Below, piece after piece: positions 8,397 through 16,365 of a stretch of 64,000 bases of DNA; within the stretch, counting starts at the first letter, position 1, and each line of letters begins with the position of its first letter. The translations under genes and the position numbers were made by a program. Origin of the DNA: JAUVKT01 sp036350795 (GTDB lineage Bacteria > Bacteroidota > Bacteroidia > Bacteroidales > VadinHA17); the NCBI GenBank assembly GCA_036350795.1, contig JAZBNV010000017.1:12129-76128 (forward strand). Reading direction: 5' to 3'. The notes under the pieces were generated by a model. It did not search any database and was not told where the DNA came from. It saw only the letters and a program-made list of their open reading frames with translations.

Positions 8397-9659
8397 ATGG
8401 ATGTAGAAAACCCTATGAGAGATTTACAGAGTATAAAACAACGATTTGGAATAATCGGGAATTATGTTGGCCTTAACCGGGCTATGGATATTGCAGTACA
8501 GGTTGCCCCAACCGATCTTTCTGTGCTTATTACCGGTGAGAGTGGTTCGGGTAAGGAAATATTTCCAAAAATTATTCATAGTCACAGTACCAGGAAACAC
8601 GGGCAGTATATTGCCGTTAACTGCGGAGCCATTCCTGAAGGAACAATTGATTCTGAATTATTCGGTCATGAGAAGGGATCTTTTACGGGAGCCACTGATA
8701 GCCGGAAAGGCTATTTTGAGGTAGCCAACGGGGGGACAATATTTCTTGACGAAGTTGCAGAGCTTCCCCTGGCAACCCAGGTGAGGTTATTGCGTGTGCT
8801 TGAAACCGGCGAATTTATAAGGGTTGGTTCGTCTAAGATGCAGAAAGTGGATGTAAGGGTTATAACTGCGACCAATGTGGATATACTTAAAGCTATCCAT
8901 GAGGGCCGTTTCAGGGAAGATCTTTTTTACAGGTTAAATACTGTTCCGGTAATAATACCACCACTTCGCGAAAGAGGAGAAGACATTCTCTTGCTTTTCA
9001 GAAAATTTGCAAGCGATTTTGCAGAAAAGTACAGGATGCCTGCAGTTAAGCTTACCGAAGATGCAAGGGAGATACTTTTAGCGTATTCGTGGCCGGGGAA
9101 TATAAGGCAGTTGAAGAATATTACCGAACAAATATCAATAATTGAAGGTTCGCGGGAAATAGATTCCCCGATGCTGCAGGGATATCTGCCGGATTATTCA
9201 GCAGCAAAGTTGCCTGCATTAATAAGCCGTAAGGAAGAGGCCTCCTTTTCATCTGAAAGAGAGATCCTTTATAAAATACTATTCGATATGAAGAAGGACA
9301 TGAATGATCTTAAAAAGATTGTTATGGATCTTCTTCGCGAAAACCCCGAAGGTCTGAAATTATCGGAAGAGGAAACAAGTGTTATTCAGAGCCTGTATAG
9401 CGAGCATGAAAGCCAGGTGTCGAAAGAGCTGGCACGAACCCAGGCGCCTGTTTCCATCCCCAGGCCCGGGGAAGACTCCAATATCCAGGATACTGAAGAA
9501 ATAGTTGAAGAATCGCTATCACTAGTGGATAAGGAGATTGAACTAATAAAGAAAGCTCTTGAGAAATACAGTGGCAAGCGTAAACTTGCTGCTGATGAAC
9601 TTGGCATTTCTGAACGTACACTATACCGGAAAATTAAGGAATATGGGATCGACCTTTAA
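8397..9659 (+). CDS. Sigma-54-dependent Fis-family transcriptional activator
   Basis: 420 residues without an N-terminal receiver or GAF domain. The AAA+ domain starts almost at once: Walker A GESGSGKE, sigma-54 contact loop GSFTGA (an accepted variant of GAFTGA), Walker B GTIFLDEVAELP, sensor/arginine-finger region FREDLFYRLN and PPLRERGEDI. The C-terminal helix-turn-helix is LAADELGISERTLYRKIKEYG. It opens sigma-54 promoters in an ATP-dependent way; with no sensory domain it may be constitutive or controlled by a partner. The middle linker (about 265-380) is acidic and probably disordered. Its last 17 bases overlap lptE. Confidence 0.92.
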   Translation: MDVENPMRDLQSIKQRFGIIGNYVGLNRAMDIAVQVAPTDLSVLITGESGSGKEIFPKIIHSHSTRKHGQYIAVNCGAIPEGTIDSELFGHEKGSFTGATDSRKGYFEVANGGTIFLDEVAELPLATQVRLLRVLETGEFIRVGSSKMQKVDVRVITATNVDILKAIHEGRFREDLFYRLNTVPVIIPPLRERGEDILLLFRKFASDFAEKYRMPAVKLTEDAREILLAYSWPGNIRQLKNITEQISIIEGSREIDSPMLQGYLPDYSAAKLPALISRKEEASFSSEREILYKILFDMKKDMNDLKKIVMDLLRENPEGLKLSEEETSVIQSLYSEHESQVSKELARTQAPVSIPRPGEDSNIQDTEEIVEESLSLVDKEIELIKKALEKYSGKRKLAADELGISERTLYRKIKEYGIDL

Positions 9660-10185
9660 AAATATTATTTCATCCTTAGCGGGAGGCCCGGTTTTTATCC
9701 CGGTATTTCTTGTCCTGATGTCACTCTCTGCATGCTCGGTTAAATATACCTTCTCCGGTGCAAGCATATCGCCCGAGGTAAAAACAATAAGTATACAGTA
9801 TTTCCAGAATCGTGCCAGGCTGGTTCAGCCAACTCTGAGCCAGTATATCACCGACGAGCTCCAGGATATGTGCAGGGCACAGACAAACCTGGAATTTGTG
9901 AGCGACATAGGAGATGTTAGTTTCGAGGGTGAGATCACAGACTACGATACCAGGCCCCTTACCGTATCAGGGAATGCCCAGGCAGCTATGAACAGGTTTA
10001 CCATTTCTGTTAAAGTGAAATTTACAAATTCGGTGGAGCCCGACTATAGCTATGAACAGACCTTTTCAAGGTATGAGGATTATTCGGGGGATAAGCAACT
10101 CAGTGATGTGGAAGATGAGCTTGTTGAGAAGATTGTAGAACAGTTACTTGAAGATATATTTAACAGGGCCTTTGTTAACTGGTAA
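9643..10185 (+). CDS. lptE: LptE-like LPS-assembly lipoprotein
   Basis: About 181 residues from the ATG at 9643; an earlier in-frame start would lie deep in the regulator gene. The lipobox is LMSLSACS. The mature part matches the LptE family of Bacteroidota: KYTFSGASISPEVKTISIQYFQNRA, LQDMCRAQTNLEFV, and the C-terminal helix EKIVEQLLEDIFNRAF. It plugs the LptD barrel and helps place lipopolysaccharide on the outer leaflet. Gene order (sigma-54 regulator, lptE, TPR protein, secG) is the usual one for the phylum. Confidence 0.82.
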   Translation: MGSTFKNIISSLAGGPVFIPVFLVLMSLSACSVKYTFSGASISPEVKTISIQYFQNRARLVQPTLSQYITDELQDMCRAQTNLEFVSDIGDVSFEGEITDYDTRPLTVSGNAQAAMNRFTISVKVKFTNSVEPDYSYEQTFSRYEDYSGDKQLSDVEDELVEKIVEQLLEDIFNRAFVNW

Positions 10186-10187
10186 AT

Positions 10188-11123
10188 ATGAACAGGAATG
10201 ATCTGTTACATATGGTAAAATCCGGGAACTGGGACAGTACCGTAAATATTGATGCTCTTGAAGAGCTTATTTCCCTCTATCCCTGGTTCCAGTCTGCCTA
10301 TACCTTAAAACTCGATGCCTATTACCTGTCTGACAGTATTATTTTCGACGAAGAGTTAAAAAAGAATGCTGTATATGTGGCAAACCGTGAGGTTTTATAT
10401 TATGTGCTGAAGAACTCAGGGAAAAACCAGGCAGGTGAGATAAGATATAAAGAAAATGTAAGCGAAGAGAAAGAGCAGATGGAGAGCGCTGTCCCTGCTG
10501 CAGTTAAGCAGGATGATGGTCTGCGTTCGCGCGAAGAGCTTGTTGCTGAAATTGAAGCACGACTTGCCGAGATAAGGGGAGATGCTCCAGCCGTGATTAC
10601 TCCCGAAAACCCGGACGCAGAAAGTGAGCAGCAGGCAGTGAAGAAGAATGCGGGAGGAGAAAAAGACAGGGAAGATGGAATTAGGGATCATGACATAAAT
10701 GATATCTTATTGCTCGATGATGATATTGCTACAGAGCCCCGGTTTCCTGCCGGGGATGACCCCGCTCAGAATGGCAGGGAGCCGGATGTAGTTGATGTGT
10801 CCCCTCAGGCTGATGGTGAATTACTTGAGATTGATGAAACGCAGAATGATTCTTCTGCCAGCGAGCTGGTTAACAGGTTTATCGAGTTAAATCCCAGGAT
10901 TGAACCCCTGAGAGAGCCGCTCAGGGATGATCAGGAAAATATCGCAGAAAAGGTTGATGACAGAACACCCGGCATTATCTCAGAAACACTGGCAAAGATT
11001 TATATAAACCAGAAGTACTATACAAAAGCTATTATGGTATATGAGAAATTAAGTTTGAAATTTCCGGAAAAAAGTAGTTACTTTGCGACTCAAATTGAGA
11101 ATATTAAAGAATTAATGTCATAA
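10188..11123 (+). CDS. TPR-like protein of unknown function between lptE and secG
   Basis: 311 residues with no signal peptide. The N-terminus (LEELISLYPWFQSAYTLKLDAYY) and the C-terminus (LAKIYINQKYYTKAIMVYEKLSLKFPEKSSYFATQIE) look like tetratricopeptide helices. The middle, about 90-240, is acidic and low in hydrophobics, so probably disordered. The gene starts 2 bases after lptE, and orthologues occupy this slot in many Bacteroidota. Function unknown. Confidence 0.7.
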   Translation: MNRNDLLHMVKSGNWDSTVNIDALEELISLYPWFQSAYTLKLDAYYLSDSIIFDEELKKNAVYVANREVLYYVLKNSGKNQAGEIRYKENVSEEKEQMESAVPAAVKQDDGLRSREELVAEIEARLAEIRGDAPAVITPENPDAESEQQAVKKNAGGEKDREDGIRDHDINDILLLDDDIATEPRFPAGDDPAQNGREPDVVDVSPQADGELLEIDETQNDSSASELVNRFIELNPRIEPLREPLRDDQENIAEKVDDRTPGIISETLAKIYINQKYYTKAIMVYEKLSLKFPEKSSYFATQIENIKELMS

Positions 11124-11133
11124 ATAAGAGAAG

Positions 11134-11487
11134 ATGGGAATTTACGTATTTGTATCGGTCCTGATAATTGTAGCCTGTTTCTTACAGATTCTTATAGTAC
11201 TTGTACAGAATTCAAAAGGAGGAGGGCTGGCCGCTAATTTTACATCAACAGGTCAGACCATGGGAGTTCGCAAGACAGCAGATTTCCTTGAGAAGGCAAC
11301 ATGGACCCTTGCTGTTGCAATCCTGGTTTTAAGTATTGCTGCCACAGCAACTATTCCAAGATCCGGAGGAGAACAGGAGTCAAGAATCCAGGAACGGATT
11401 CAGAATGTGGTGGATCCAACTGCAATACCTACCCTGCCAACATCAATACCTGATCAGAACCCTGACCAGGATGGTGGTTTGGAATAG
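11134..11487 (+). CDS. secG: Preprotein translocase subunit SecG
   Basis: 117 residues with two membrane segments (about 3-24 and 55-76) and the conserved inter-helix block VLVQNSKGGGLAANF followed by GVRKTADFLEKATW. The C-terminal tail is extended and polar, as is usual in this phylum. It is the small stimulating subunit of the SecYEG channel in the inner membrane. It is the last gene of the sigma-54-regulator/lptE operon; a terminator follows. Confidence 0.93.
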   Translation: MGIYVFVSVLIIVACFLQILIVLVQNSKGGGLAANFTSTGQTMGVRKTADFLEKATWTLAVAILVLSIAATATIPRSGGEQESRIQERIQNVVDPTAIPTLPTSIPDQNPDQDGGLE

Positions 11488-11510
11488 GATGTTATAGAAG
11501 ATGTTTTATA

Positions 11511-11542
11511 ATGTCAGTTTGTCATCAAACTGACATTTTTTT
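11511..11542 (+). terminator. Intrinsic terminator after secG
   Basis: A perfect 10-bp stem, ATGTCAGTTT (11511-11520) with AAACTGACAT (11527-11536), a 6-base loop and then a run of T. It separates the secG operon from groESL. Confidence 0.9.
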
Positions 11543-11585
11543 GTCAAAATTGCATCAAAACCTGCTTAATTATTCTTCTTTCTGG

Positions 11586-11603
11586 TTTGGCATAAATTCT
11601 GTT
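11586..11603 (+). promoter_or_regulatory. Possible sigma-54-like promoter upstream of groES
   Basis: TTTGGCATAAATTCTGTT resembles a -24/-12 element: TTGGCA, then GG-N10-GT where the consensus has GG-N10-GC. It lies about 50 bases upstream of groES. No CIRCE inverted repeat (TTAGCACTC-N9-GAGTGCTAA) is visible in 11488-11651, so HrcA control is unlikely. One C in the -12 element is missing, hence low confidence. Confidence 0.3.
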
Positions 11604-11651
11604 AAAGAGCTATGTCGGTAAAACTAATGTATAACTAACACATAATTAGAG

Positions 11652-11930
11652 ATGGCAGATTTAAAAGGAAAGATACTCGCTGGTAAGGTACTTGTAAAAC
11701 CAGCAGAGGCTGAAGAAAAAACCCAGAGTGGAATAATTATTCCGGATAGTGCAAAAGAAAAACCTCAGCAGGGTACCGTAGCCCTGGTTGGCACAAGAAA
11801 AAAGGATGAGGAAATGGAAGTTAAAGTCGGCGATGTTGTCCTTTACGGAAAATATGGCGGACAGGAATTGAGCATTGATGGCGAAGACTACCTTTTAATG
11901 TCGCAAAGCGATATTCTCTACATTATTTAA
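11652..11930 (+). CDS. groES: Co-chaperonin GroES
   Basis: 92 residues, the full family length. It contains the N-terminal KILAGKVLVKPAEAEEKTQSGIIIPDSAKEKPQQG, including the mobile loop with its GIII(P) contact to GroEL, and the C-terminal VLYGKYGGQELSIDGEDYLLMSQSDIL. It caps the GroEL ring during protein folding. groEL follows 27 bases downstream. Confidence 0.97.
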   Translation: MADLKGKILAGKVLVKPAEAEEKTQSGIIIPDSAKEKPQQGTVALVGTRKKDEEMEVKVGDVVLYGKYGGQELSIDGEDYLLMSQSDILYII

Positions 11931-11957
11931 CAGATAATAATTTAAATAAATAAAAAA

Positions 11958-13592
11958 ATGGCAAAAGAAATCAAATTTGATATCGAAGCTCGTAATCTCC
12001 TCAAAGTAGGTGTTGATAAGCTTGCTGATACGGTAAAGGTAACCCTTGGACCCAGGGGACGTAATGTTGTTCTTGAGAAGAAGTTCGGTGCACCACAGAT
12101 CACAAAAGATGGTGTAACAGTTGCAAAGGAAATTGAACTGTCAGATCCATTCGAAAATATGGGTGCCCAGATGGTAAAGGAAGTTGCATCCAAAACGGGT
12201 GATGATGCCGGCGACGGAACAACAACAGCTACTCTGCTGGCGCAGGCTATTATTAATGTAGGTCTTAAAAACGTTACTGCCGGTGCAAACCCGATGGAAC
12301 TTAAGCGTGGTATTGATAAAGGTGTTGAAGCTGTAGTGGCTTCAATAGCAAAGCAGGCCAAGGTTGTTGGTGACGATCTTGAAAAAATTGAGCAGGTTGC
12401 CCGCATTTCAGCCAATAATGATGATGCAATAGGTAAACTTATTGCCGAAGCAATGAGTAAGGTAAAGAAAGAGGGTGTAATTACCGTTGAAGAAGCCAAA
12501 GGTACTGAAACAACTGTAGAGATTGTTGAAGGTATGCAGTTTGACCGTGGTTATATATCTCCTTATTTTGTAACCGATGCCGAGAAGATGGAAGCTGATC
12601 TCGAGAATCCCTATATTCTTATTCACGATAAGAAGATCGCCACAATGAAAGATCTTTTGCCTGTGCTGGAATCAACAGCTCAGACCGGAAGACCTCTTAT
12701 GATTATTGCTGAAGATGTTGAGGGAGAGGCTCTTGCAACACTAGTTGTAAACCGCCTTCGTGGATCGCTTAAGGTGGCTGCAGTTAAAGCTCCCGGATTT
12801 GGTGACAGAAGAAAAGAAATGCTTGAGGACATCGCAATTCTTACAGGCGGAACAGTTATTTCAGAGGAAAAAGGACTTAAGCTCGAGCATACAACTCTGG
12901 AAATGCTGGGACAGGCCGAGAAAGTAACTGTTGATAAAGAAAATACTACTATAGTAAATGGTTCTGGCGATTCAGAAGGTATAAGTGCAAGAGTTAAGCA
13001 GATTAAACAACAGATTGAGACCACTACTTCTGATTATGACAGGGAGAAGCTTCAGGAACGCCTGGCCAAGCTTGCAGGTGGTGTTGCAGTACTTTATATT
13101 GGTGCAGCATCTGAGGTTGAAATGAAAGAGAAGAAAGACCGTGTTGATGATGCATTGAGTGCCACCAGGGCAGCAATAGAAGAAGGTATTGTTCCCGGAG
13201 GAGGAGTTGCCTATATCAGGGCCATTGATGCGCTCTCAAAAATTAAGGGAGAGAATGATGATCAGAATACAGGTATAGAAATTGTAAAGAGGGCAATCGA
13301 AGAGCCTCTTCGCCAGATTGTAATAAATTCGGGCAAAGAAGGTGCGGTGGTTGCTCAGGTAGTTAAGGAAGGTAAGAATGATTTTGGCTATAATGCAAGG
13401 CTCGACAAGTTCGAAAACCTGTATGAATCAGGTGTTATTGATCCTGCAAAAGTTACCAGGATTGCTCTTGAGAACGCTGCTTCAATTGCGGGTATGTTCC
13501 TGACAACTGAAGCTGTGGTTGTTGAGGAAAAAGTGGATGAACCTCCTATGAACCCTGCAGCAATGGGTGGCGGAATGCCTGGAATGATGTAG
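11958..13592 (+). CDS. groEL: Chaperonin GroEL (60 kDa)
   Basis: 544 residues. Conserved features: VTLGPRGRNVVLEKKFGAP near the start, the ATP-binding block GDGTTTATLLAQAI, the apical domain (YISPYFVTD) and the C-terminal Gly-Met tail (GGGMPGMM). It forms the double-ring ATP-driven folding cage with GroES. A terminator lies about 45 bases downstream. Confidence 0.98.
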   Translation: MAKEIKFDIEARNLLKVGVDKLADTVKVTLGPRGRNVVLEKKFGAPQITKDGVTVAKEIELSDPFENMGAQMVKEVASKTGDDAGDGTTTATLLAQAIINVGLKNVTAGANPMELKRGIDKGVEAVVASIAKQAKVVGDDLEKIEQVARISANNDDAIGKLIAEAMSKVKKEGVITVEEAKGTETTVEIVEGMQFDRGYISPYFVTDAEKMEADLENPYILIHDKKIATMKDLLPVLESTAQTGRPLMIIAEDVEGEALATLVVNRLRGSLKVAAVKAPGFGDRRKEMLEDIAILTGGTVISEEKGLKLEHTTLEMLGQAEKVTVDKENTTIVNGSGDSEGISARVKQIKQQIETTTSDYDREKLQERLAKLAGGVAVLYIGAASEVEMKEKKDRVDDALSATRAAIEEGIVPGGGVAYIRAIDALSKIKGENDDQNTGIEIVKRAIEEPLRQIVINSGKEGAVVAQVVKEGKNDFGYNARLDKFENLYESGVIDPAKVTRIALENAASIAGMFLTTEAVVVEEKVDEPPMNPAAMGGGMPGMM

Positions 13593-13635
13593 TATAATGC
13601 AAATCAGGACGAATTAAATACTAATTTCACTAATA

Positions 13636-13669
13636 GAAGAGGGGTGCTTATTTTTAGCACCTCTTTTTT
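13636..13669 (+). terminator. Intrinsic terminator after groEL
   Basis: GGGGTGCT (13641-13648) pairs with AGCACCTC (13656-13663, one G-U pair) across a T-rich loop and is followed by CTTTTTTA. It closes the groESL operon. Confidence 0.85.
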
Positions 13670-13689
13670 ATTCCTGATCAAGCCTCCAG

Positions 13690-13721
13690 CATTCCAATCT
13701 TCCAACATTCCAATCTTCCAA
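13690..13721. repeat. 8-base-period tandem repeat upstream of lepA
   Basis: A 16-base unit, CATTCCAATCTTCCAA, is present twice in exact tandem. Each unit is itself two 8-mers sharing TTCCAA, giving four 8-base steps. It ends 9 bases before the -7 element of lepA and takes up the place where a -33 TTTG would be; no TTTG is present there. Confidence 0.85.
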
Positions 13722-13730
13722 CATATATAC

Positions 13731-13739
13731 TATCTTTGC
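13731..13739 (+). promoter_or_regulatory. -7 promoter element of lepA
   Basis: TATCTTTGC matches TAnnTTTG exactly and lies 23 bases upstream of the lepA start codon, which fits a short leader. There is no recognisable -33 box. Confidence 0.65.
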
Positions 13740-13761
13740 GCATGTTTATTCTAGCATCAGA

Positions 13762-15549
13762 ATGGAAAGGATTAGGAATTTTTGCATAATTGCCCATATT
13801 GATCATGGGAAGAGTACCCTGGCAGACAGGTTGCTTGATGCAACAGGTACAATTTCCGAGAGGGAGAAAATGGACCAGGTACTTGATAATATGGACCTTG
13901 AGAGGGAAAGAGGTATCACCATAAAAAGTCACGCCATACAAATGAAATATACTCATGATGGCGATAAATATATACTAAACCTTATTGATACCCCCGGGCA
14001 TGTAGATTTCTCATACGAAGTCTCACGGTCTATTGCTGCTTGCGAAGGAGCTTTGCTGGTGGTAGACGCAACACAGGGAATCCAGGCACAGACAATCTCC
14101 AATCTTTTTATGGCCCTCGAACAGGACCTGGAAGTTATTCCCGTATTGAATAAGATGGATATGGCTAATGCCATGCCTGAGGATGTTAAGGATCAGATTG
14201 TTGACCTGATTGGTTGCGAAAGGGAGGATATTATCGAGGCCAGTGGTAAAACCGGTCTGGGTGTGGAAGAGATACTGCAAAGGATTATTAAAAATGTACC
14301 ACCTCCTTCAGGTGATCCGGAGAAACCATTACAGGCTCTGATTTTTGATTCTATTTTTAATTCATTCAGGGGGATTATTGCCTATATTAAAATAGTAAAC
14401 GGAACTCTAAAGAAGGGTGATCATGTTAAATTTGTAAACACCGGGGCCAGGTATTATGCAGACGAAATTGGAGTTCTGCAGATGAAGCAGGAATCAAGAA
14501 GCATAATGAGCGCCGGTGATGTAGGCTATATAATATCGGGTATTAAGAATTCATCAGATGTAAAAGTGGGTGATACCATTACGCATGTGGAGAATCCCTG
14601 CAGGGAAGGCATCGAAGGATTTGAGGATGTCAAGCCTATGGTGTTTGCAGGTATTTACCCGGTTGATGCAGATGATTATGAAGATCTCAGGGCTTCCATT
14701 GAGCGCCTGCAGTTAAATGATGCTTCTCTTACCTTTAGCCCGGAATCTTCGGCAGCCCTGGGTTTTGGTTTCAGGTGTGGATTCCTCGGATTGCTTCATA
14801 TGGAAATAATCCAGGAGAGACTCGACAGGGAGTTTGATATGGATGTTATTACAACCGTACCAAACGTCTCATATAAAGTTTATACTACCCGTGATGGTAT
14901 AGTTGATGTTCATAATCCATCGGGTCTACCTCCTATAACAAATATCGACAGGATAGAAGAACCCCTTATCCAGGCGCAGATTATAACAAAGTCAGGCTAT
15001 GTTGGACCGATTATGAACCTTTGCATCGAGAAAAGGGGAACCTTCAAAAACCAGGTTTATCTTACCAGCGACAGGGTTGAAATTACTTTTGAAATGCCCC
15101 TGTCGGAGATAGTTTTTGATTTCTATGATAAACTGAAAAGTATTTCGAAGGGATATGCATCGTTCGATTATCATTATTCAGGGTATGAAAAGGCCGACCT
15201 TGTACGACTTGATGTTCTTTTGAATGGTGAAATGGTTGATGCGCTGTCGACCCTGATATACAGGGGTCACGCCTACGATTTTGGCAGAAAAATGTGTATT
15301 AAACTGAAGGAACTTATTCCTCGTCAGCAATTTGACATTGCCATACAGGCTGCAATTGGTGCTAAAATAATAGCCAGGGAAACAGTTAAGGCTGTAAGAA
15401 AGGATGTAACGGCCAAATGTTATGGTGGAGATATAACAAGAAAGAGAAAACTGCTTGAGAAACAGAAGAAAGGAAAGAAGAGGATGAGGCAGGTTGGCAA
15501 TGTAGAAGTGCCCCAGCAGGCATTTCTTGCTGTTTTGAAGATGGACTGA
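13762..15549 (+). CDS. lepA: Elongation factor 4 (back-translocase LepA)
   Basis: 595 residues, normal length. GTPase motifs: G1 AHIDHGKSTLADRL, G2/switch region ERERGITIKS, G3 DTPGHVDFSYEV, G4 NKMDMANA. The family-specific C-terminal domain includes DVTAKCYGGDITRKRKLLEKQ. It binds stalled ribosomes and moves tRNAs backwards. It is transcribed alone. Confidence 0.97.
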   Translation: MERIRNFCIIAHIDHGKSTLADRLLDATGTISEREKMDQVLDNMDLERERGITIKSHAIQMKYTHDGDKYILNLIDTPGHVDFSYEVSRSIAACEGALLVVDATQGIQAQTISNLFMALEQDLEVIPVLNKMDMANAMPEDVKDQIVDLIGCEREDIIEASGKTGLGVEEILQRIIKNVPPPSGDPEKPLQALIFDSIFNSFRGIIAYIKIVNGTLKKGDHVKFVNTGARYYADEIGVLQMKQESRSIMSAGDVGYIISGIKNSSDVKVGDTITHVENPCREGIEGFEDVKPMVFAGIYPVDADDYEDLRASIERLQLNDASLTFSPESSAALGFGFRCGFLGLLHMEIIQERLDREFDMDVITTVPNVSYKVYTTRDGIVDVHNPSGLPPITNIDRIEEPLIQAQIITKSGYVGPIMNLCIEKRGTFKNQVYLTSDRVEITFEMPLSEIVFDFYDKLKSISKGYASFDYHYSGYEKADLVRLDVLLNGEMVDALSTLIYRGHAYDFGRKMCIKLKELIPRQQFDIAIQAAIGAKIIARETVKAVRKDVTAKCYGGDITRKRKLLEKQKKGKKRMRQVGNVEVPQQAFLAVLKMD

Positions 15550-15562
15550 GTACCTTAAGGGT

Positions 15563-15592
15563 TTTGAGATTAGAAAAAAATTACTATTTTAG
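15563..15592 (+). promoter_or_regulatory. Promoter-like element downstream of lepA with no gene behind it
   Basis: TTTG (15563-15566) is followed after 18 bases by TATTTTAG (15585-15592), close to the TTTG/TAnnTTTG pattern. No ORF follows before the strong terminator at 15652. It would start an RNA near 15598. Confidence 0.35.
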
Positions 15593-15597
15593 ACGCC

Positions 15598-15682
15598 CTG
15601 AATCAGAACAAGGTAAAAATATACCTTAACCCTGAAATCTAACCTAAGCACAAAAAGGTGCCTCAAGCGAGGCACCTTTTTA
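15598..15682 (+). ncRNA. Candidate small RNA between lepA and the response regulator
   Basis: About 85 bases bounded by a promoter-like element and a strong terminator. They contain no plausible ORF but do contain a small hairpin (AAGGTA...TACCTT, 15610-15627) and a single-stranded stretch at 15626-15646. That stretch is the reverse complement (2-base gap) of 18140-18158, beyond the other end of the neighbouring two-component operon. I do not recognise a known RNA family. It could instead be only the 3' trailer of lepA. Confidence 0.3.
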
Positions 15683-15685
15683 TTT
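15652..15685. terminator. Bidirectional intrinsic terminator between lepA and the response regulator gene
   Basis: A 13-bp perfect stem, AAAAAGGTGCCTC (15652-15664) with GAGGCACCTTTTT (15669-15681), and a 4-base loop. The A- and T-runs make it work on both strands, for the rightward transcript and for the leftward regulator operon. Confidence 0.92.
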
Positions 15686-16360
15686 AATAATCAGTTTATA
15701 ACCTTTTCCGTGTACATTCAGGATTGACACTGAACTATCCTTTTTCAGATATTTCCGAAGTTTGGTGATGTATACGTCCATGCTTCTGGCATTAAAGTAG
15801 TTATCATCAATCCAGATTGACTTAAGGGCATAGTTTCGCTCAAGAATCTCATTTTTGTGGATGCACAGGAGTTTAAGGAGATCCGATTCCTTTGTTGTAA
15901 GTTTAGCAGACTCATCCTCAAACTCAAGTATCTGGGTAAGGGGAAAGAAAGTAAATTTCCCGATTTCATAATGATCGGCATCTTCGTCAATCCTGTTTTT
16001 TGATCTTCTCAGGATGGCTTCAATCCTGTAAAGAAGCTCTTCCATGGAGAAGGGTTTTGTAATATAATCGTCGGCCCCTGCAGAGAAACCTTCTATTACG
16101 TCCTTTTCCATGTTCTTGGCGGTAAGGAAAATAATCGGGATGTCGGGTTTTACCTTCCGTATATTCCGGGCAAGCTCAATACCGTCAAGCTTTGGCATCA
16201 TAATATCCAGTATGCACAGATCGTATTCCTTCTCGTTGAAAGAACGCCATGCCTGCTCTCCGTCGGGGAGGAGGGAGGTGGAATAATTTTTCGCTCCAAG
16301 ATAATCTCTCAGGAGAGTACCAAGATTACTGTCGTCTTCAGCAAGTAGTATCCTTACCAT
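15680..16360 (-). CDS. OmpR/PhoB-family response regulator
   Basis: 226 residues. Receiver domain: acidic pair AEDDSN, phospho-acceptor Asp in CILDIMMPKLDG, Thr in IIFLTAKN, Lys in YITKPFSMEEL. The C-terminal winged helix (about 130-225) has LTTKESDLLKLLCIHKNEIL and the recognition region RSMDVYITKLRKYLKKD. It is activated by the kinase encoded 5 bases upstream and binds DNA. It resembles the RprY type of Bacteroidota. Targets are unknown. Confidence 0.92.
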   Translation of the reverse strand: MVRILLAEDDSNLGTLLRDYLGAKNYSTSLLPDGEQAWRSFNEKEYDLCILDIMMPKLDGIELARNIRKVKPDIPIIFLTAKNMEKDVIEGFSAGADDYITKPFSMEELLYRIEAILRRSKNRIDEDADHYEIGKFTFFPLTQILEFEDESAKLTTKESDLLKLLCIHKNEILERNYALKSIWIDDNYFNARSMDVYITKLRKYLKKDSSVSILNVHGKGYKLIIK

Positions 16361-16365
16361 ATTTA

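Noticed and set aside
11488..11651. CIRCE element for HrcA control of groESL
   Set aside because: The TTAGCACTC-N9-GAGTGCTAA pattern is absent.
11942..12499. 185-residue minus-strand ORF inside groEL
   Set aside because: Antisense shadow of groEL with Ser/Thr/Ala-biased composition.
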